The notes under the pieces are model-generated. The model made no database searches. It was not told where the DNA came from and saw only the letters and a list, made by a program, of their open reading frames with translations. Both the position numbers and the translations under genes were made by a program. Positions 54,227 to 63,704 of a stretch of DNA of 64,000 bases are shown one piece after another (position 1 is the first letter of the stretch; every line of letters starts with the position of its first letter). This DNA comes from Lactobacillus sp. HBUAS51381 (GTDB lineage: Bacteria; Bacillota; Bacilli; Lactobacillales; Lactobacillaceae). The stretch is from contig NZ_JAAVSC010000009.1 of assembly GCF_012641095.1 (NCBI RefSeq), positions 32,469-96,468 of the forward strand, written 5' to 3'.

Positions 54227-55759
54227 TTATTCAGCAACTTTAACTGAGGTCAAACTCTCAAAATAATCCAGCAACTTCTGCCACTGATCAAACACCGCAT
54301 CTTCAGAGTAACGTTTAGCATTCTCATAGGCTGCTTCGCTGTAGTCCTGTAACAGTTGTTGATCGCCCAACAACTTAATCAAGGCATCGGCCAATTGTTG
54401 CGGCTGACCATTTTCGGTTAAAATTCCCGTTTGACCGTCCTGAATAATATCACTTGGACCGTATTTAACATCGTTTGCGACCATTGGGACCCCGTGTGAT
54501 TGGGCCTCCAATAAGGTTAGTGAGAAGCCCTCGGCACGACTTGGTAATACGCCGACTTGGGCCCGATCGTAGACCGTACCAATGTCATGCGTATAGCCCT
54601 TGAAACTCACCACATCTGTCAAACCAGCGTCGACGACCTGTTGCTTGAACTTTTTCTCAATATCGCCATTCGCATAGCCCCACAGTTCCAGACGGGCATC
54701 CGGAAACTTCTGATGGACCTGTGCAAAGGCTTCGATCGAATGATTTTGCTGTTTTTCTGGTGCCAACCGCGCCACGTGAACAATGAGATTCTTTTGTCGT
54801 TGCTCAAAACTCTGATGCTTAGCCGCAATTTTCTCGTCGGTCACATAGCCAACTGGAATCGTAAAGGCCGGAATCGCTGAGCCAAAACGATCAGCCACAT
54901 CTTGCGACTGTTCTGGCGTCGCCGAAATGACGGCATCCCACTTTCCCCAGTTGTTTAGCGCATTCGTATAGTTATTATTAAGCGGAGAATGCAACATATC
55001 ACTCGGATCGCTGACGTGATCGTTGTGCAGATGGAGCACCTTAAACGCCGGCGTCTCCATATGGAACAGGCCCCAATCGCATTCAACCGTCCGATCACAG
55101 ATAAAGACATTCCCCGTTGTCTGACGATTCAACTCATCGTAAAAGAAGCGGGTCAACGCATTCATCCCAGTAAAGACCCAGTTGCTTTGCTTATAGTTGA
55201 AGACGCGCCAGGACAAACAATCCTTCCCAGCTCGATTCAGGTAATGGTTTTTCTCGATGTGGGCTTGCCCATCCGGTCCAAAGTACTGCTCCTGGGTAAT
55301 CTTGCCTTCCCAATCAAAGAACTGTTCCAGACTCTTGAACCCCCGAACATCCCACCAGACCATCTTAACCGTACGGCCATTGACATCGAAATACTGAACG
55401 TTACTGATCTCGTCGCTATTCTTACGGAAATAAAGAATCATAATCATCTTGCCCTGCGCAAAGACCTGTAGCTGATTATCCTTACGCGTGGTCGTCGTAT
55501 TAGCGGGCAACGAGAAGTCGCTGAGCGTGAACGGTTGCCCCACCACGTCGCCACTATCACAGAAAAATTCGAACAAGTTGACAAAATTGGCACGTGAAAT
55601 GCCGGCCTGCTTCAAAATGTTGGTCAATTCCATTGAGAAAACCCGCGTGACGATTTTTGCCGGGACTTGGTGCTTATTAAATAGCCGTAATCGATTAATC
55701 TCAGCCTGTTCAATCCCAGATTTTGAATATTGCATATTATCATTTAAGAAATAATACAT
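54227..55759 (-). CDS. DUF1975-type GT4 glycosyltransferase, GtfA-like member of a pair
   Basis: A 510-residue enzyme beginning MYYFLNDNMQYSKSGIEQAEINRLRLF, the N-terminal pattern of L. plantarum TagE5/TagE6 (GtfA/GtfB), which glycosylate secreted proteins. The central DUF1975 beta-rich part is followed by a GT4 domain with VHVARLAPEKQQNHS and the EX7E motif AEGFSLTLLE (Glu410 and Glu418), then KYGPSDII. The intact donor motif suggests it is the catalytic subunit of the pair with the gene just upstream. The intergenic gap is 17 bases. Acceptor: probably Ser/Thr of the SD/Ala-Ser adhesin. Confidence 0.88.
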   Translation of the reverse strand: MYYFLNDNMQYSKSGIEQAEINRLRLFNKHQVPAKIVTRVFSMELTNILKQAGISRANFVNLFEFFCDSGDVVGQPFTLSDFSLPANTTTTRKDNQLQVFAQGKMIMILYFRKNSDEISNVQYFDVNGRTVKMVWWDVRGFKSLEQFFDWEGKITQEQYFGPDGQAHIEKNHYLNRAGKDCLSWRVFNYKQSNWVFTGMNALTRFFYDELNRQTTGNVFICDRTVECDWGLFHMETPAFKVLHLHNDHVSDPSDMLHSPLNNNYTNALNNWGKWDAVISATPEQSQDVADRFGSAIPAFTIPVGYVTDEKIAAKHQSFEQRQKNLIVHVARLAPEKQQNHSIEAFAQVHQKFPDARLELWGYANGDIEKKFKQQVVDAGLTDVVSFKGYTHDIGTVYDRAQVGVLPSRAEGFSLTLLEAQSHGVPMVANDVKYGPSDIIQDGQTGILTENGQPQQLADALIKLLGDQQLLQDYSEAAYENAKRYSEDAVFDQWQKLLDYFESLTSVKVAE

Positions 55760-55776
55760 TCTGCCACCATCCCTCT

Positions 55777-57303
55777 CTAAACCGTTACGTTCGCCTTAAG
55801 CTCTTTTTGCCACCGATTCCAAACCTTCCGCCGGGTCCATTGCGTATGGGCAATGTCGTATGCCGCATCGCTAAAGGCTGCCAACTGCGCATCATCGGTC
55901 AACAAGCCCACAATCTTTTCGGCCATTGCCAGTGTTTGACCTGAATCAATCAAGTAGCCATCTTTGCCATCTGTAATCAACTCTGTGGGTCCATAATTGA
56001 ACTTATAGCTCACGACCGGAATTCCGTGAATCAAGGCTTCCATCATGGCTAATGGACTACCATCCGCCACCGAGGTATTAATGAGTACCTGATAGTGATC
56101 ATAGGCAGCTTGTAAGTCCGGAACATAATCCTTAAAGACCACGCTTCCCGCCAATTTCAGGCTGTCAACCAATTGCTTCATTTCAGTCACGTACTTGGGA
56201 TCACCATAGCCATAGAGCGTGAAGGTCGCATCCGGAACCCGATCCTTCACCAAAGCAAACAAGCGTAACTGCTGATCGATTTGCTTATCTTGACCAATTC
56301 GACCCACGTAAAGTAGGCTGTGCGGCTGACGTTGGTTAGGGGCGATTCTTTCCGTACGTTCCTTACTCAAAGGGATCGTCGTTACCGCTGGCATCGCAAA
56401 AATTCGGGCCTTAGGAAACCGTGTGGCCAAATGATCCGCCTGCTGCTGCGTTGCCGTAATAAACCCATCGAAGTGACTAAAATGCTCAAAGGCCGGTTCC
56501 AAGAAACCATCGAGATTCGCGTGAATGGGATCATTGGGGTTGACGGCATGGTTGATCGGAATATAGATATACTTGTGAGACGCCTCATTCAGGGCCAACA
56601 ACGGCTTAACGCCGGTTCCCGGACGATCAACAATGAAAGTCGTCTGATCGGTATCACGATTACTCAGTTCATTAAGGAAGAACGTGAAGAGGTCGTCCGT
56701 ATTCTGGAAGAACCGGTCACCCTCACCCCGATAATCCTTCAAAATAATTCGGGACAGCAGTGGCTTACCCGCGGTATCTTGCGCATAATATTCTTCCAAG
56801 GCCGTTCGCCCGGTCGGCGTGTAGTACCGTTGCGAGATTAGCTGGCCATTCTGACCGAAATATTGGGTCGCGGACTTAAAGCCCCGCCAATCCCAAAGAT
56901 CAGTACCGATCCGGTTGCCTTGCGGGTCAAAGAACTCCTGATAGAAGACGCGCCCGATGGTTCCCGGGATAAACCCAACATTTTCAACCAATCGATCGCC
57001 ATCGGCCACGCCACTAAAGTTAGCCCCCACGGTAATTTCGTATTCAATTGGAATGTTCAGATCCTCCGTCGTCACCTTAACGGCTGGCAGGTCCGTTGCC
57101 TCTTGGAAATAATCAAACATATTAACCACTTGACCATCCGTCACGCCAAAATCCGTGATGGTGCGATGCAGCAGTCGGTCATAGATCTTCGTAACAATCT
57201 TAGCCGGTGTCTTGTAGTGGTTGAATAGCTTCACCCGGTTCATGGCCGTATGCTCAACACTCGAATTCTTCTGTAGAATGTATTCGTTAATAAAATAGTA
57301 CAC
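55777..57303 (-). CDS. DUF1975-type GT4-like protein, GtfB-like member of a pair
   Basis: A 508-residue protein starting at a GTG (57303; GGGAG nine bases upstream) with VYYFINEYILQKNSSVEHTAMNRVKLF. It shares the layout of the downstream partner, but the EX7E motif is ADGSPLAMME: Asp414 replaces the first Glu. In streptococcal GtfA/GtfB one subunit binds the substrate protein and has lost catalysis; this protein may play that role. It is first in the transcript and preceded by a promoter at 57397-57425. Confidence 0.85.
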   Translation of the reverse strand: MYYFINEYILQKNSSVEHTAMNRVKLFNHYKTPAKIVTKIYDRLLHRTITDFGVTDGQVVNMFDYFQEATDLPAVKVTTEDLNIPIEYEITVGANFSGVADGDRLVENVGFIPGTIGRVFYQEFFDPQGNRIGTDLWDWRGFKSATQYFGQNGQLISQRYYTPTGRTALEEYYAQDTAGKPLLSRIILKDYRGEGDRFFQNTDDLFTFFLNELSNRDTDQTTFIVDRPGTGVKPLLALNEASHKYIYIPINHAVNPNDPIHANLDGFLEPAFEHFSHFDGFITATQQQADHLATRFPKARIFAMPAVTTIPLSKERTERIAPNQRQPHSLLYVGRIGQDKQIDQQLRLFALVKDRVPDATFTLYGYGDPKYVTEMKQLVDSLKLAGSVVFKDYVPDLQAAYDHYQVLINTSVADGSPLAMMEALIHGIPVVSYKFNYGPTELITDGKDGYLIDSGQTLAMAEKIVGLLTDDAQLAAFSDAAYDIAHTQWTRRKVWNRWQKELKANVTV

Positions 57304-57396
57304 AGCACAGCACTCCCATTCCTCTTGTTTAGACACCATGACTCTCTGTGTCAGTGATCACCGGAGCTAACAGCAATCATGTCATCACATTTTATA

Positions 57397-57425
57397 ATTA
57401 TACCTAATTTCTTTTATAATTAAAA
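57397..57425 (-). promoter_or_regulatory. Predicted promoter of the GtfA/GtfB-like pair, with inverted repeat
   Basis: Minus-strand TTTTAA, 17-bp spacer and perfect TATAAT. AATTATA and TATAATT form a 7-bp inverted repeat across spacer and -10, which could be an operator. Confidence 0.55.
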
Positions 57426-57449
57426 CTACTTGCTCCTCAAAAGAAAAAA

Positions 57450-58961
57450 TCATTTAATCGGATTATTTAGACTTTGAACCAAATTTTCCCACTTCTGCCT
57501 AGTTTTCGTCGGCGAATAGGCCTGGACCAAGCGTTGCGCATTTCCCATGAATGTTCGCTGCAAATTCAGGTCTGACAGGTATTCTCGCATCTTTTGATAG
57601 AGCTGTTCCTGATCGTTCACGGGTACCAGGAACCCATTTTCACCGTCATGAATCATTTCATTCGGCCCGTAGCGAATATCGTAGCCGATGACCGGAACGC
57701 CATAGCTGAGCTCCTCCACCGTCGACAGTGAAAAGCCTTCCTCCACACTCGTCATCAGCGCCAACGAGGCTTGTTGATACTCCTGTGTCAGGTCCTTTTG
57801 GAAGCCGCGGAGAAACACATGATCCTTCAGGTGATGCTCATCAATATACTGCTGCAATTCTTTTTGAATCTTCTGTCCATATCCCAGCATGTGTAACTGA
57901 ATTTTAGGGAATTCGGGCAACAATCGTGCGATCGCCTTAACCTGATGTAGTAACTGCTTCTCCGGCGAATAGCGAGCGACACTAATAATGCGATACGGGT
58001 CGCGCCGCATCACATCTACCGGATGCGGCGTGGCAAAGCCCACAGGAATTGCAGAGATTGGCGGGAGATTTTGATAACGGGCCAAGAGATCATCGCGTTG
58101 TTGTTCCGTAGACACCACAATCCCGTTAAACCGTTCGGGATGCGCCAGAATATAGTCATAAATCCCGTGTTTGAGTTCCCCCGTCACGATGTCCTGTCCC
58201 ACGCGGACGTGCGTACTGTGAAATACGGGACAAATCTTGATGTCGGGTCGCGTCTTGACCAGTGATGGCGCCATCTGCCCGTTGCGGTCGGTAAAGAAGA
58301 TATCCGTTGGTCGCGCGAGCTCATCAAAGAAGAACGTGCGCAGTTCGGCCTCATCGTTAAAGAAGTAATCGCGTTGCTGATAGTCTTTCAACGTGATTTC
58401 ACGCAGAACCGTTTTCCCGTTGACCTGTTCAAATTGCTTAATCAGCTTAACTTGTCGGTCTGGATTGTAGTAGAGCTCGGTCCCGGTAACCCCCTTCTCG
58501 GCTAACAGACTTGTTCGACTGAGAAAGCCGCGGCTATCGTACACCTCACGCCGAATCTTATGGTGGTACTGATCAAAGTAGTTAATATAATCCACCCGGG
58601 TATCGTCCTTATCTAAGAAATGGGCATACATCAAAAATAGCCCATTCTCGTTGTCTACCCGGACATCCTGGGTATTCTCAACGTCGCGTAGGTGATAGTG
58701 ACAGGTCTTCTCCCAGTAATGACGCCAATCAAAGTGCCGAACATCAGCGTACCGTTGACTCTCCTGAAAATAGTCGTACATCGAATAGCCGACGCCCTGA
58801 AAGCCAAATTTTTTTAAATGCTCATGTAACCGCGAACCATAGGACAAATACAACAAGGTTGCTGGCATCCCCGCCGTTTGAAACAACTGCATGCGATTAA
58901 ACTGGGCCTTTTCAATCCCGGTAACCGCCGACCCCAAACTCGTATCGACAAAGTAATTCAC
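57450..58961 (-). CDS. DUF1975-type GT4 glycosyltransferase, class I (GC-rich copy)
   Basis: A 503-residue paralog of the gene at 42511-44013: both begin MNYFV, share TGIEKAQ.NR, YDYFQE, EVYDSRGFLS-like and RFNGIVVSTEQQ/RFNRFIVSTELQ segments, and end with the same YGPNEMI/V block. Its GT4 motif is EEGFSLSTVE. Unlike the other copy its base composition is like the chromosome around it. A separate hairpin-containing leader precedes it. It probably acts in the same glycosylation system, perhaps adding a second sugar. Confidence 0.86.
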   Translation of the reverse strand: MNYFVDTSLGSAVTGIEKAQFNRMQLFQTAGMPATLLYLSYGSRLHEHLKKFGFQGVGYSMYDYFQESQRYADVRHFDWRHYWEKTCHYHLRDVENTQDVRVDNENGLFLMYAHFLDKDDTRVDYINYFDQYHHKIRREVYDSRGFLSRTSLLAEKGVTGTELYYNPDRQVKLIKQFEQVNGKTVLREITLKDYQQRDYFFNDEAELRTFFFDELARPTDIFFTDRNGQMAPSLVKTRPDIKICPVFHSTHVRVGQDIVTGELKHGIYDYILAHPERFNGIVVSTEQQRDDLLARYQNLPPISAIPVGFATPHPVDVMRRDPYRIISVARYSPEKQLLHQVKAIARLLPEFPKIQLHMLGYGQKIQKELQQYIDEHHLKDHVFLRGFQKDLTQEYQQASLALMTSVEEGFSLSTVEELSYGVPVIGYDIRYGPNEMIHDGENGFLVPVNDQEQLYQKMREYLSDLNLQRTFMGNAQRLVQAYSPTKTRQKWENLVQSLNNPIK

Positions 58962-58980
58962 GACATCCTCACCTCTTTGT

Positions 58981-59035
58981 GCAAGCCTGCTCTTTCAATC
59001 CCGACCTCAAACTAAGGCGGATTGATGAAAGCACT
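58981..59035 (-). promoter_or_regulatory. Leader hairpin upstream of the class I glycosyltransferase
   Basis: GCAAG (58981-58985) with CTTTCAATCC pairs with GGATT..GAAAG and CTTGC on the other side, with a three-base bulge. It lies directly upstream of the ribosome-binding region and is not followed by a T-run. Confidence 0.4.
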
Positions 59036-59143
59036 TGCATTTTTCTATACTTTTAATTTAAGCTAAATCGGATTGGCAAGCAACTAATCCACCTTCAAAA
59101 ATAGCATCCCCGATTCCCGGTTAAGTGGGCTTACAAACCACAG

Positions 59144-59223
59144 GCTGAAAGTTCGCAAATCCGGCCGCATTCCCAGCTAACAAGGGTTGTGGCCATTGGG
59201 CGAATCATCGATGACCACCCGCC
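59144..59223. repeat. Decayed partial copy of the structured intergenic repeat
   Basis: About 80 bases aligning with the left end of the repeat at 63706-63784: shared words include CTGAAAGTTC, CCCAGCT, AAGG, GCCAT and ATCATC.A.GACCACC in the same order. The structured right half is absent. It has the same orientation as the two good copies. Confidence 0.65.
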
Positions 59224-59245
59224 AAGACTCACTTAAAAAGCGCAT

Positions 59246-59285
59246 AAAAAAATCTCTGGTTGATGGACGACATCAAACCAGAGAC
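59246..59285 (-). terminator. Terminator of the relQ-nadK-rluD unit
   Basis: On the minus strand TCTCTGGTTTGATG pairs with CATCAACCAGAGA (one bulge), followed by TTTTTTT. Confidence 0.9.
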
Positions 59286-59344
59286 TTAGTTAGCATTATT
59301 ATTGTCGGTGAAAAACGAATCCTCAAAGCGTGTAGCCAACCACG

Positions 59345-60244
59345 CTACGACAGAACTTCCCGGACGATCACATTCGCCATATCCGCCGGTAATGGCGCAT
59401 AGCAGGTGACCCACCGTTGATCGAACGGCTGGTAAAAGGACAACCGCGCGCAATGTAACGCCTGCCGGTGAATCCACGGATTGGTCTGCGTCCCGTAGAG
59501 CCAGTCCCCTAACAAGGGATGGCCGATAGATGCACAGTGGACGCGAATCTGATGAGTCCGCCCCGTATGTAACTTGACGGCTAACAGGCTGGCCGTTCGT
59601 GACTGAGCCACTACCCGCAGTGAGGTCTTAGCTGGTCGGCCATCCGGGCGCACCATCCGTTTGATAAAGGACCCTGGCGCCCGCCCGATCGGGGCCGTGA
59701 CCGTTTGCTGCCGCGGCGTAACCCTTCCCGTGGCGACGGCAATATAGCGTTTATCCAACTGCCCCATCTTGAGTTGCTTGTCCAGAATCGAATGCGCGAA
59801 GTGGTGCTTGGCAAAGAGTACGGCGCCACTGGTCTCCCGATCCAAACGCGTCACGATGTGAGTCACCGTGCTCGGGGCCTGAATCGTGATGAGATGTCCC
59901 TTGACCCGGTTGGCCAACGTATCATCCGGATAGAGATGCGAGGGTACCGAGGCCATGCCGGCCGTCTTATTCACCACCAAGAAGTGGGCATCCTCGTACA
60001 GGATGTCTAGCGGTGCGTATGAGACCGCGACGTTGGCATTTACTGGTTCGGGGGGCAACTGCAAGCCCACCGTTTGACCAGGCTGCGCCATGGCAATGAC
60101 GCGGACCTCCACCCCATCAAGGGTGACGACCCCGCCGTGAAATTTCACTTGTTTCAAGAACGTCCGGGTTACCCCGTGATCCATCAACACCGTCCGCACG
60201 TGCATGGGCGCCGTGCCCGTAACCTGCCAGGAAAAGTCGGTCAT
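59345..60244 (-). CDS. RluD-family 23S rRNA pseudouridine synthase (YjbO-like)
   Basis: A 299-residue pseudouridine synthase. The catalytic motif [12 protein letters not shown] (near residue 137) carries the essential Asp. [32 protein letters not shown] is the conserved C-terminal core. The N-terminal S4-like part is short and weakly conserved. The ATG at 60244 overlaps the nadK stop (ATGA), with AGGAGG eight bases upstream. It corresponds to B. subtilis yjbO by position after nadK and relQ. Confidence 0.92.
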   Translation of the reverse strand: MTDFSWQVTGTAPMHVRTVLMDHGVTRTFLKQVKFHGGVVTLDGVEVRVIAMAQPGQTVGLQLPPEPVNANVAVSYAPLDILYEDAHFLVVNKTAGMASVPSHLYPDDTLANRVKGHLITIQAPSTVTHIVTRLDRETSGAVLFAKHHFAHSILDKQLKMGQLDKRYIAVATGRVTPRQQTVTAPIGRAPGSFIKRMVRPDGRPAKTSLRVVAQSRTASLLAVKLHTGRTHQIRVHCASIGHPLLGDWLYGTQTNPWIHRQALHCARLSFYQPFDQRWVTCYAPLPADMANVIVREVLS

Positions 60245-61044
60245 CCGTTCTGCCTCCTGATGAAGGAAGATTCCACCCGTTGCCAAAAATGGGTGTGCCG
60301 ATACTCGGCAAACGAAATGCGTTGTTGGGCAATCTGGTAATTGATGGCTTTAATCGGCCGGCCTTCAATACTGAGTTGATCGCACATCAAGACGTTGTTC
60401 GCCGAACTGGCCGGTTCCACGCGAATCCATTCGTCCGCCGGAATAATCAGTGGCGATCCCAGCGTTCGGAAGACCAGATTGTTGATCGAGGCAATCTCCG
60501 CCATTTGAATCGCATCGAATTGCGGGCTCAGCACCGCCCCCCCAACGGCCTTATTATAGGCCGTTGATCCGGTTGGCGTGGAGATACACAGGCCATCCCC
60601 CCGAAAACTTTCGAAGAATTCGCCCTTGATGTAGACGTCGGCCACCATCGTTCCCGACACCTTCTTGATGGTCGATTCGTTTAGCGCCAAAGCCCGATCC
60701 GAATGGGTTCCATCGGCGTAGTCCACCTTAATCGTCAACAGCGGATAACTCACACTCTGTCCGTTATCTTGGACCAGACTATCAATTAACTCTTGAACCT
60801 CATAATCCCGCCAATCCGTGTAAAATCCCAGATGGCCGGTATGAATCCCCACAAAACGGACCCGGTCCAACCGATCGTTGTAGTGGTGAAAGGCTGATAA
60901 CAGCGTGCCATCGCCGCCGACCGTAATGACAATGTCGGGGTCCAGACTGTCGAGGATAATCCCGGCTGCCGTTAATCCTTTTTTTAAGGCCGTCGCAACC
61001 TTCACTGAGGCTTGGCCGTTGTTGCCATAAATGGAAACCTTCAT
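60241..61044 (-). CDS. nadK: NAD kinase
   Basis: Phosphorylates NAD to NADP, the only route to NADP in the cell. The 267-residue protein has the GGDGT motif in [16 protein letters not shown] near residue 50, the NEST motif in [11 protein letters not shown], and [18 protein letters not shown], all diagnostic. The ATG at 61044 has AAGGAAG nine bases upstream; longer readings overlap relQ and lack similarity. It starts five bases past the relQ stop. Confidence 0.96.
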   Translation of the reverse strand: MKVSIYGNNGQASVKVATALKKGLTAAGIILDSLDPDIVITVGGDGTLLSAFHHYNDRLDRVRFVGIHTGHLGFYTDWRDYEVQELIDSLVQDNGQSVSYPLLTIKVDYADGTHSDRALALNESTIKKVSGTMVADVYIKGEFFESFRGDGLCISTPTGSTAYNKAVGGAVLSPQFDAIQMAEIASINNLVFRTLGSPLIIPADEWIRVEPASSANNVLMCDQLSIEGRPIKAINYQIAQQRISFAEYRHTHFWQRVESSFIRRQNG

Positions 61045-61048
61045 TGCG

Positions 61049-61708
61049 TCAATCTTCCTTACTTTGAGGAGCGTTTGGCGCATCCCCACTCGCCCCGTTT
61101 TGCGGCGTGTAGTGTTGCGCTTCCTGAATCTCTTCTCGAATTTCGGACATTTCCGTGTCCAACTTGAAGGCGGCCTCCGCCGCGCGCTGAAGTCGTGCAC
61201 TCAGTTCCGTCGGGAAGTCTCCTTGATACTTATAATTCAACGAATGCTCAATCGTTGCCCAGAAGTTCATGGCCAATGTTCGCACCTGAATTTCTGCTAA
61301 AATTTTCTTTTCACCCGTGACCAACTGTACCGGATACTCAATCACAATGTGGTATGAGCGGTAGCCACTAGGCTTTTCATTATGAATATAATCCCGTTCC
61401 TCGAGAATCGTGAGGTCCGTGCGTTGCCGGAGGAGATCGACAACTTGATAAATATCCTCAACAAATTGGCACATGATTCGTAGTCCCGCAATGTCTTGCA
61501 TATCCTGTTCCAAACGCTCCTCGGCCACGTGCCGCCGGGTCATCTTTTCGACGATACTCGGTACCGGTTTGACCCGACCCGTGACAAATTCAATGGGCGG
61601 TCGCTGATTGCGATTCTCAAATTGTTTTCGAATGCCACGGAGCTTGACTTTCAGCTCACTGACGGCTTGTTGATAGGGCAATAAAAATTGATCCCAGTTT
61701 GCTATCAT
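61049..61708 (-). CDS. relQ: Small alarmone synthetase RelQ
   Basis: A 219-residue (p)ppGpp synthetase without hydrolase or regulatory domains. The RelA/SpoT synthetase core spans about residues 40-185, with [46 protein letters not shown] and [18 protein letters not shown]. The length and the C-terminal helices fit the tetrameric RelQ class. It is first in an operon with nadK and an rluD-like gene, as yjbM-yjbN-yjbO in Bacillus. Confidence 0.95.
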   Translation of the reverse strand: MIANWDQFLLPYQQAVSELKVKLRGIRKQFENRNQRPPIEFVTGRVKPVPSIVEKMTRRHVAEERLEQDMQDIAGLRIMCQFVEDIYQVVDLLRQRTDLTILEERDYIHNEKPSGYRSYHIVIEYPVQLVTGEKKILAEIQVRTLAMNFWATIEHSLNYKYQGDFPTELSARLQRAAEAAFKLDTEMSEIREEIQEAQHYTPQNGASGDAPNAPQSKED

Positions 61709-61934
61709 GACGACTATCCCCCAACCTTAATTACACAGCTTACCTTTGAATTTTACCATACCTCAGGCGGAAGCGAGACTAATTACCTCCTATCTGACCG
61801 CGAAATTTGAAAGTTGGGGTAAGTTTGCTTTTCACGAGGCGTTTAGCTTTACCTGGCCGCAAAAATGTTGCATGATTAGGTTGCGTTTTAAACGAACGGG
61901 GCTACCAACAAACAAACGTTTGGATTGCTATTTT

Positions 61935-61963
61935 TTGAATTTTTGCTAAAGTAGTGCTATTGT
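61935..61963 (+). promoter_or_regulatory. Predicted promoter of spxH
   Basis: TTGAAT, 17-bp spacer and TATTGT, about 60 bases before the spxH start, in the 315-base gap between divergent relQ and spxH. Confidence 0.55.
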
Positions 61964-62023
61964 TACTTTTTGTTTGGTGACCCTTGCTGATTACCAACAG
62001 GATAGATATTAGGAGGAAGCAAT

Positions 62024-62674
62024 GTGTTAGAAGTCTATTTGTTCGTCAACCCTCTGGGTGCGCGTTGTATGCGCTCAGAACAGAATATTATGCGGTTGGC
62101 TGACCATTTAAATAGCAAGGTGTCGTTTCAATTCGTCCCGCTGCTAAATCAACAAATTATTGAACAGGCTCTGCCAGAGCGGCACAGTTTGGCGCAACGT
62201 AATGCTTACTTCAACGTTTATTATCAGGCAATTCTCGCCTACAAGGCGGCGCTCTTTCAGGGTAAGCGTAAGGGACGGAAATTCCTACTCGACATGCAGA
62301 CGGCTGTCGTCAACAACCATCAGCAGTTCTCTCAAGAACTGGCGGTTGAGGTGGCCAAGGACTGCCAGTTAGACCTCGACATGTTTACCGAAGACTGCGA
62401 TTCTGATTTGGCGAAACAAGCCTTTCAGACGGATCAGAAAATGGCCGCAGAGATGAAGATCCAACAATCCTCATCGGCGGTTATCTTCAATTGCGATGTT
62501 TCTCAATGTGGGTTACTGCTCAACGATGTCACCTATGATTCCCTGTGTGACGTTTGTGAAAGTCAGGGCGTTGCGACGCGAGAAATGTTAATGGGTGAAC
62601 CTAATTATGCGCAAAACAACCAACCCAATTCAACAGCTACCGGGACCTTAGCTCCCCATTTGCGGGTATTATAA
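62024..62674 (+). CDS. spxH: ClpXP adaptor SpxH/YjbH-like DsbA-fold protein
   Basis: A 216-residue thioredoxin-like (DsbA family) protein matching B. subtilis YjbH by fold, length and position next to relQ-nadK. YjbH delivers the stress regulator Spx to ClpXP. The N-terminal active-site region reads FVNPLGARC, where YjbH has a CxxC-type motif; here only the second Cys remains. Several other cysteines lie in the C-terminal half (NCDVSQCG and LCDVCES). The start is the GTG at 62024 with AGGAGG seven bases upstream; the overlapping ATG frame stops at once. Confidence 0.85.
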   Translation: MLEVYLFVNPLGARCMRSEQNIMRLADHLNSKVSFQFVPLLNQQIIEQALPERHSLAQRNAYFNVYYQAILAYKAALFQGKRKGRKFLLDMQTAVVNNHQQFSQELAVEVAKDCQLDLDMFTEDCDSDLAKQAFQTDQKMAAEMKIQQSSSAVIFNCDVSQCGLLLNDVTYDSLCDVCESQGVATREMLMGEPNYAQNNQPNSTATGTLAPHLRVL

Positions 62675-62689
62675 ATCGTTTTACATCCG

Positions 62690-62720
62690 GATCTGAGCAG
62701 ATATGCTCGGGTCTTTTTTT
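62690..62720 (+). terminator. Terminator of spxH
   Basis: GATCTGAGC pairs with GCTCGGGTC (two wobbles) around a five- to six-base loop, followed by seven T. Confidence 0.85.
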
Positions 62721-62829
62721 GCGGTCGCAAAATTTATGGTTCCCCTAAAAATCCGGCCATAAATCCCCCCAATGCTACACGAATATGGTATGATTGACCC
62801 AACTATTTTTAGCCCAAAGGGGAACGTTT

Positions 62830-63696
62830 ATGACAACTGCTATCGTTACAGATACCGCTGCTTACCTCACTGCCGATCAGATCGCCCAATACCCCATTAC
62901 GGTGCTCCCGATCACGGTCATTCTCGGGGGGCAGCAATATCCCGAATCCGACCTAAGCTTGCAAACCTTCTACGATTACCTAAAAACCGATCAGGAATTG
63001 CCCACCACGGCCCAAGTCTCCCTGGGACAGATCGAGGAAGCCTACGATCGTCTGGCCAGTCAAGGCGTGGACGAAATCATCTCTATTCACCTATCCAGTG
63101 GGATTACCTCGTTCATGAGCAACCTGCGTATGTTCTGCGAAACGTATACCAAGGCCAAAATTTATCCCGTTGACTCACTGGTGGCCAGCGCTGGCGAAGC
63201 GAACCTCTGCCAATTAGCGGGCAAGCTCATCATGGCCGGACAGACTGCCGCCGAAATCGTACCACAATTACTAGCCCTCCGCGATACGCAACACGTTTAC
63301 TTCGCGGTCGACAACCTCAGTCACCTTGCACGAACCGGTCGATTGACTAATCGCTCAGCCATGATCGGAAATCTCCTGAACATCAAGCCGCTCCTGACCT
63401 TCAATGCGGCGGGCCAAATCATTGCCATCGACAAGGAGCGAACGATGCGGCGGGCTTTTGGTTTCATCACGGCACACCTCAAGGCCGACCTCCAACAAGT
63501 CGACTACCCGGTGCACGCCACCGTCATTGACGCCAATAACGAAGAGACGGCCCTTCGCTGGCAACAAGCTCTTCAGTCCCAATTTTCAGCGCTACGGGTA
63601 TCTCGTAGTGCATTGGGTCCCGCCATTAGCGTCCACACCGGCGAGAAAACCATGGGCGTGTTCTGGCAACGCGATTGGCAATCCGTACCAGACTAA
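62830..63696 (+). CDS. DegV family fatty-acid-binding protein
   Basis: A 288-residue DegV protein (FakB-like), which binds a fatty acid and presents it to the kinase FakA for phosphorylation. The N-terminal TAIVTDTAAYLTADQ, the LSSGITSFMSNLRMF ligand-pocket segment (near residue 90) and the HLARTGRLTNRSAMIGNLLNIKPLL segment (near 165-190) are family hallmarks. The ATG at 62830 has AAAGGGGA six bases upstream; a longer reading has no family similarity. No fakA is nearby. Confidence 0.93.
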   Translation: MTTAIVTDTAAYLTADQIAQYPITVLPITVILGGQQYPESDLSLQTFYDYLKTDQELPTTAQVSLGQIEEAYDRLASQGVDEIISIHLSSGITSFMSNLRMFCETYTKAKIYPVDSLVASAGEANLCQLAGKLIMAGQTAAEIVPQLLALRDTQHVYFAVDNLSHLARTGRLTNRSAMIGNLLNIKPLLTFNAAGQIIAIDKERTMRRAFGFITAHLKADLQQVDYPVHATVIDANNEETALRWQQALQSQFSALRVSRSALGPAISVHTGEKTMGVFWQRDWQSVPD

Positions 63697-63704
63697 TTAA
63701 AAAG

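Noticed and set aside
42511..58961. Prophage, insertion sequence or integrase marking the glycoprotein island
   Set aside because: No transposase, integrase, attachment-site tRNA or phage gene was found; transfer is suggested only by base composition.
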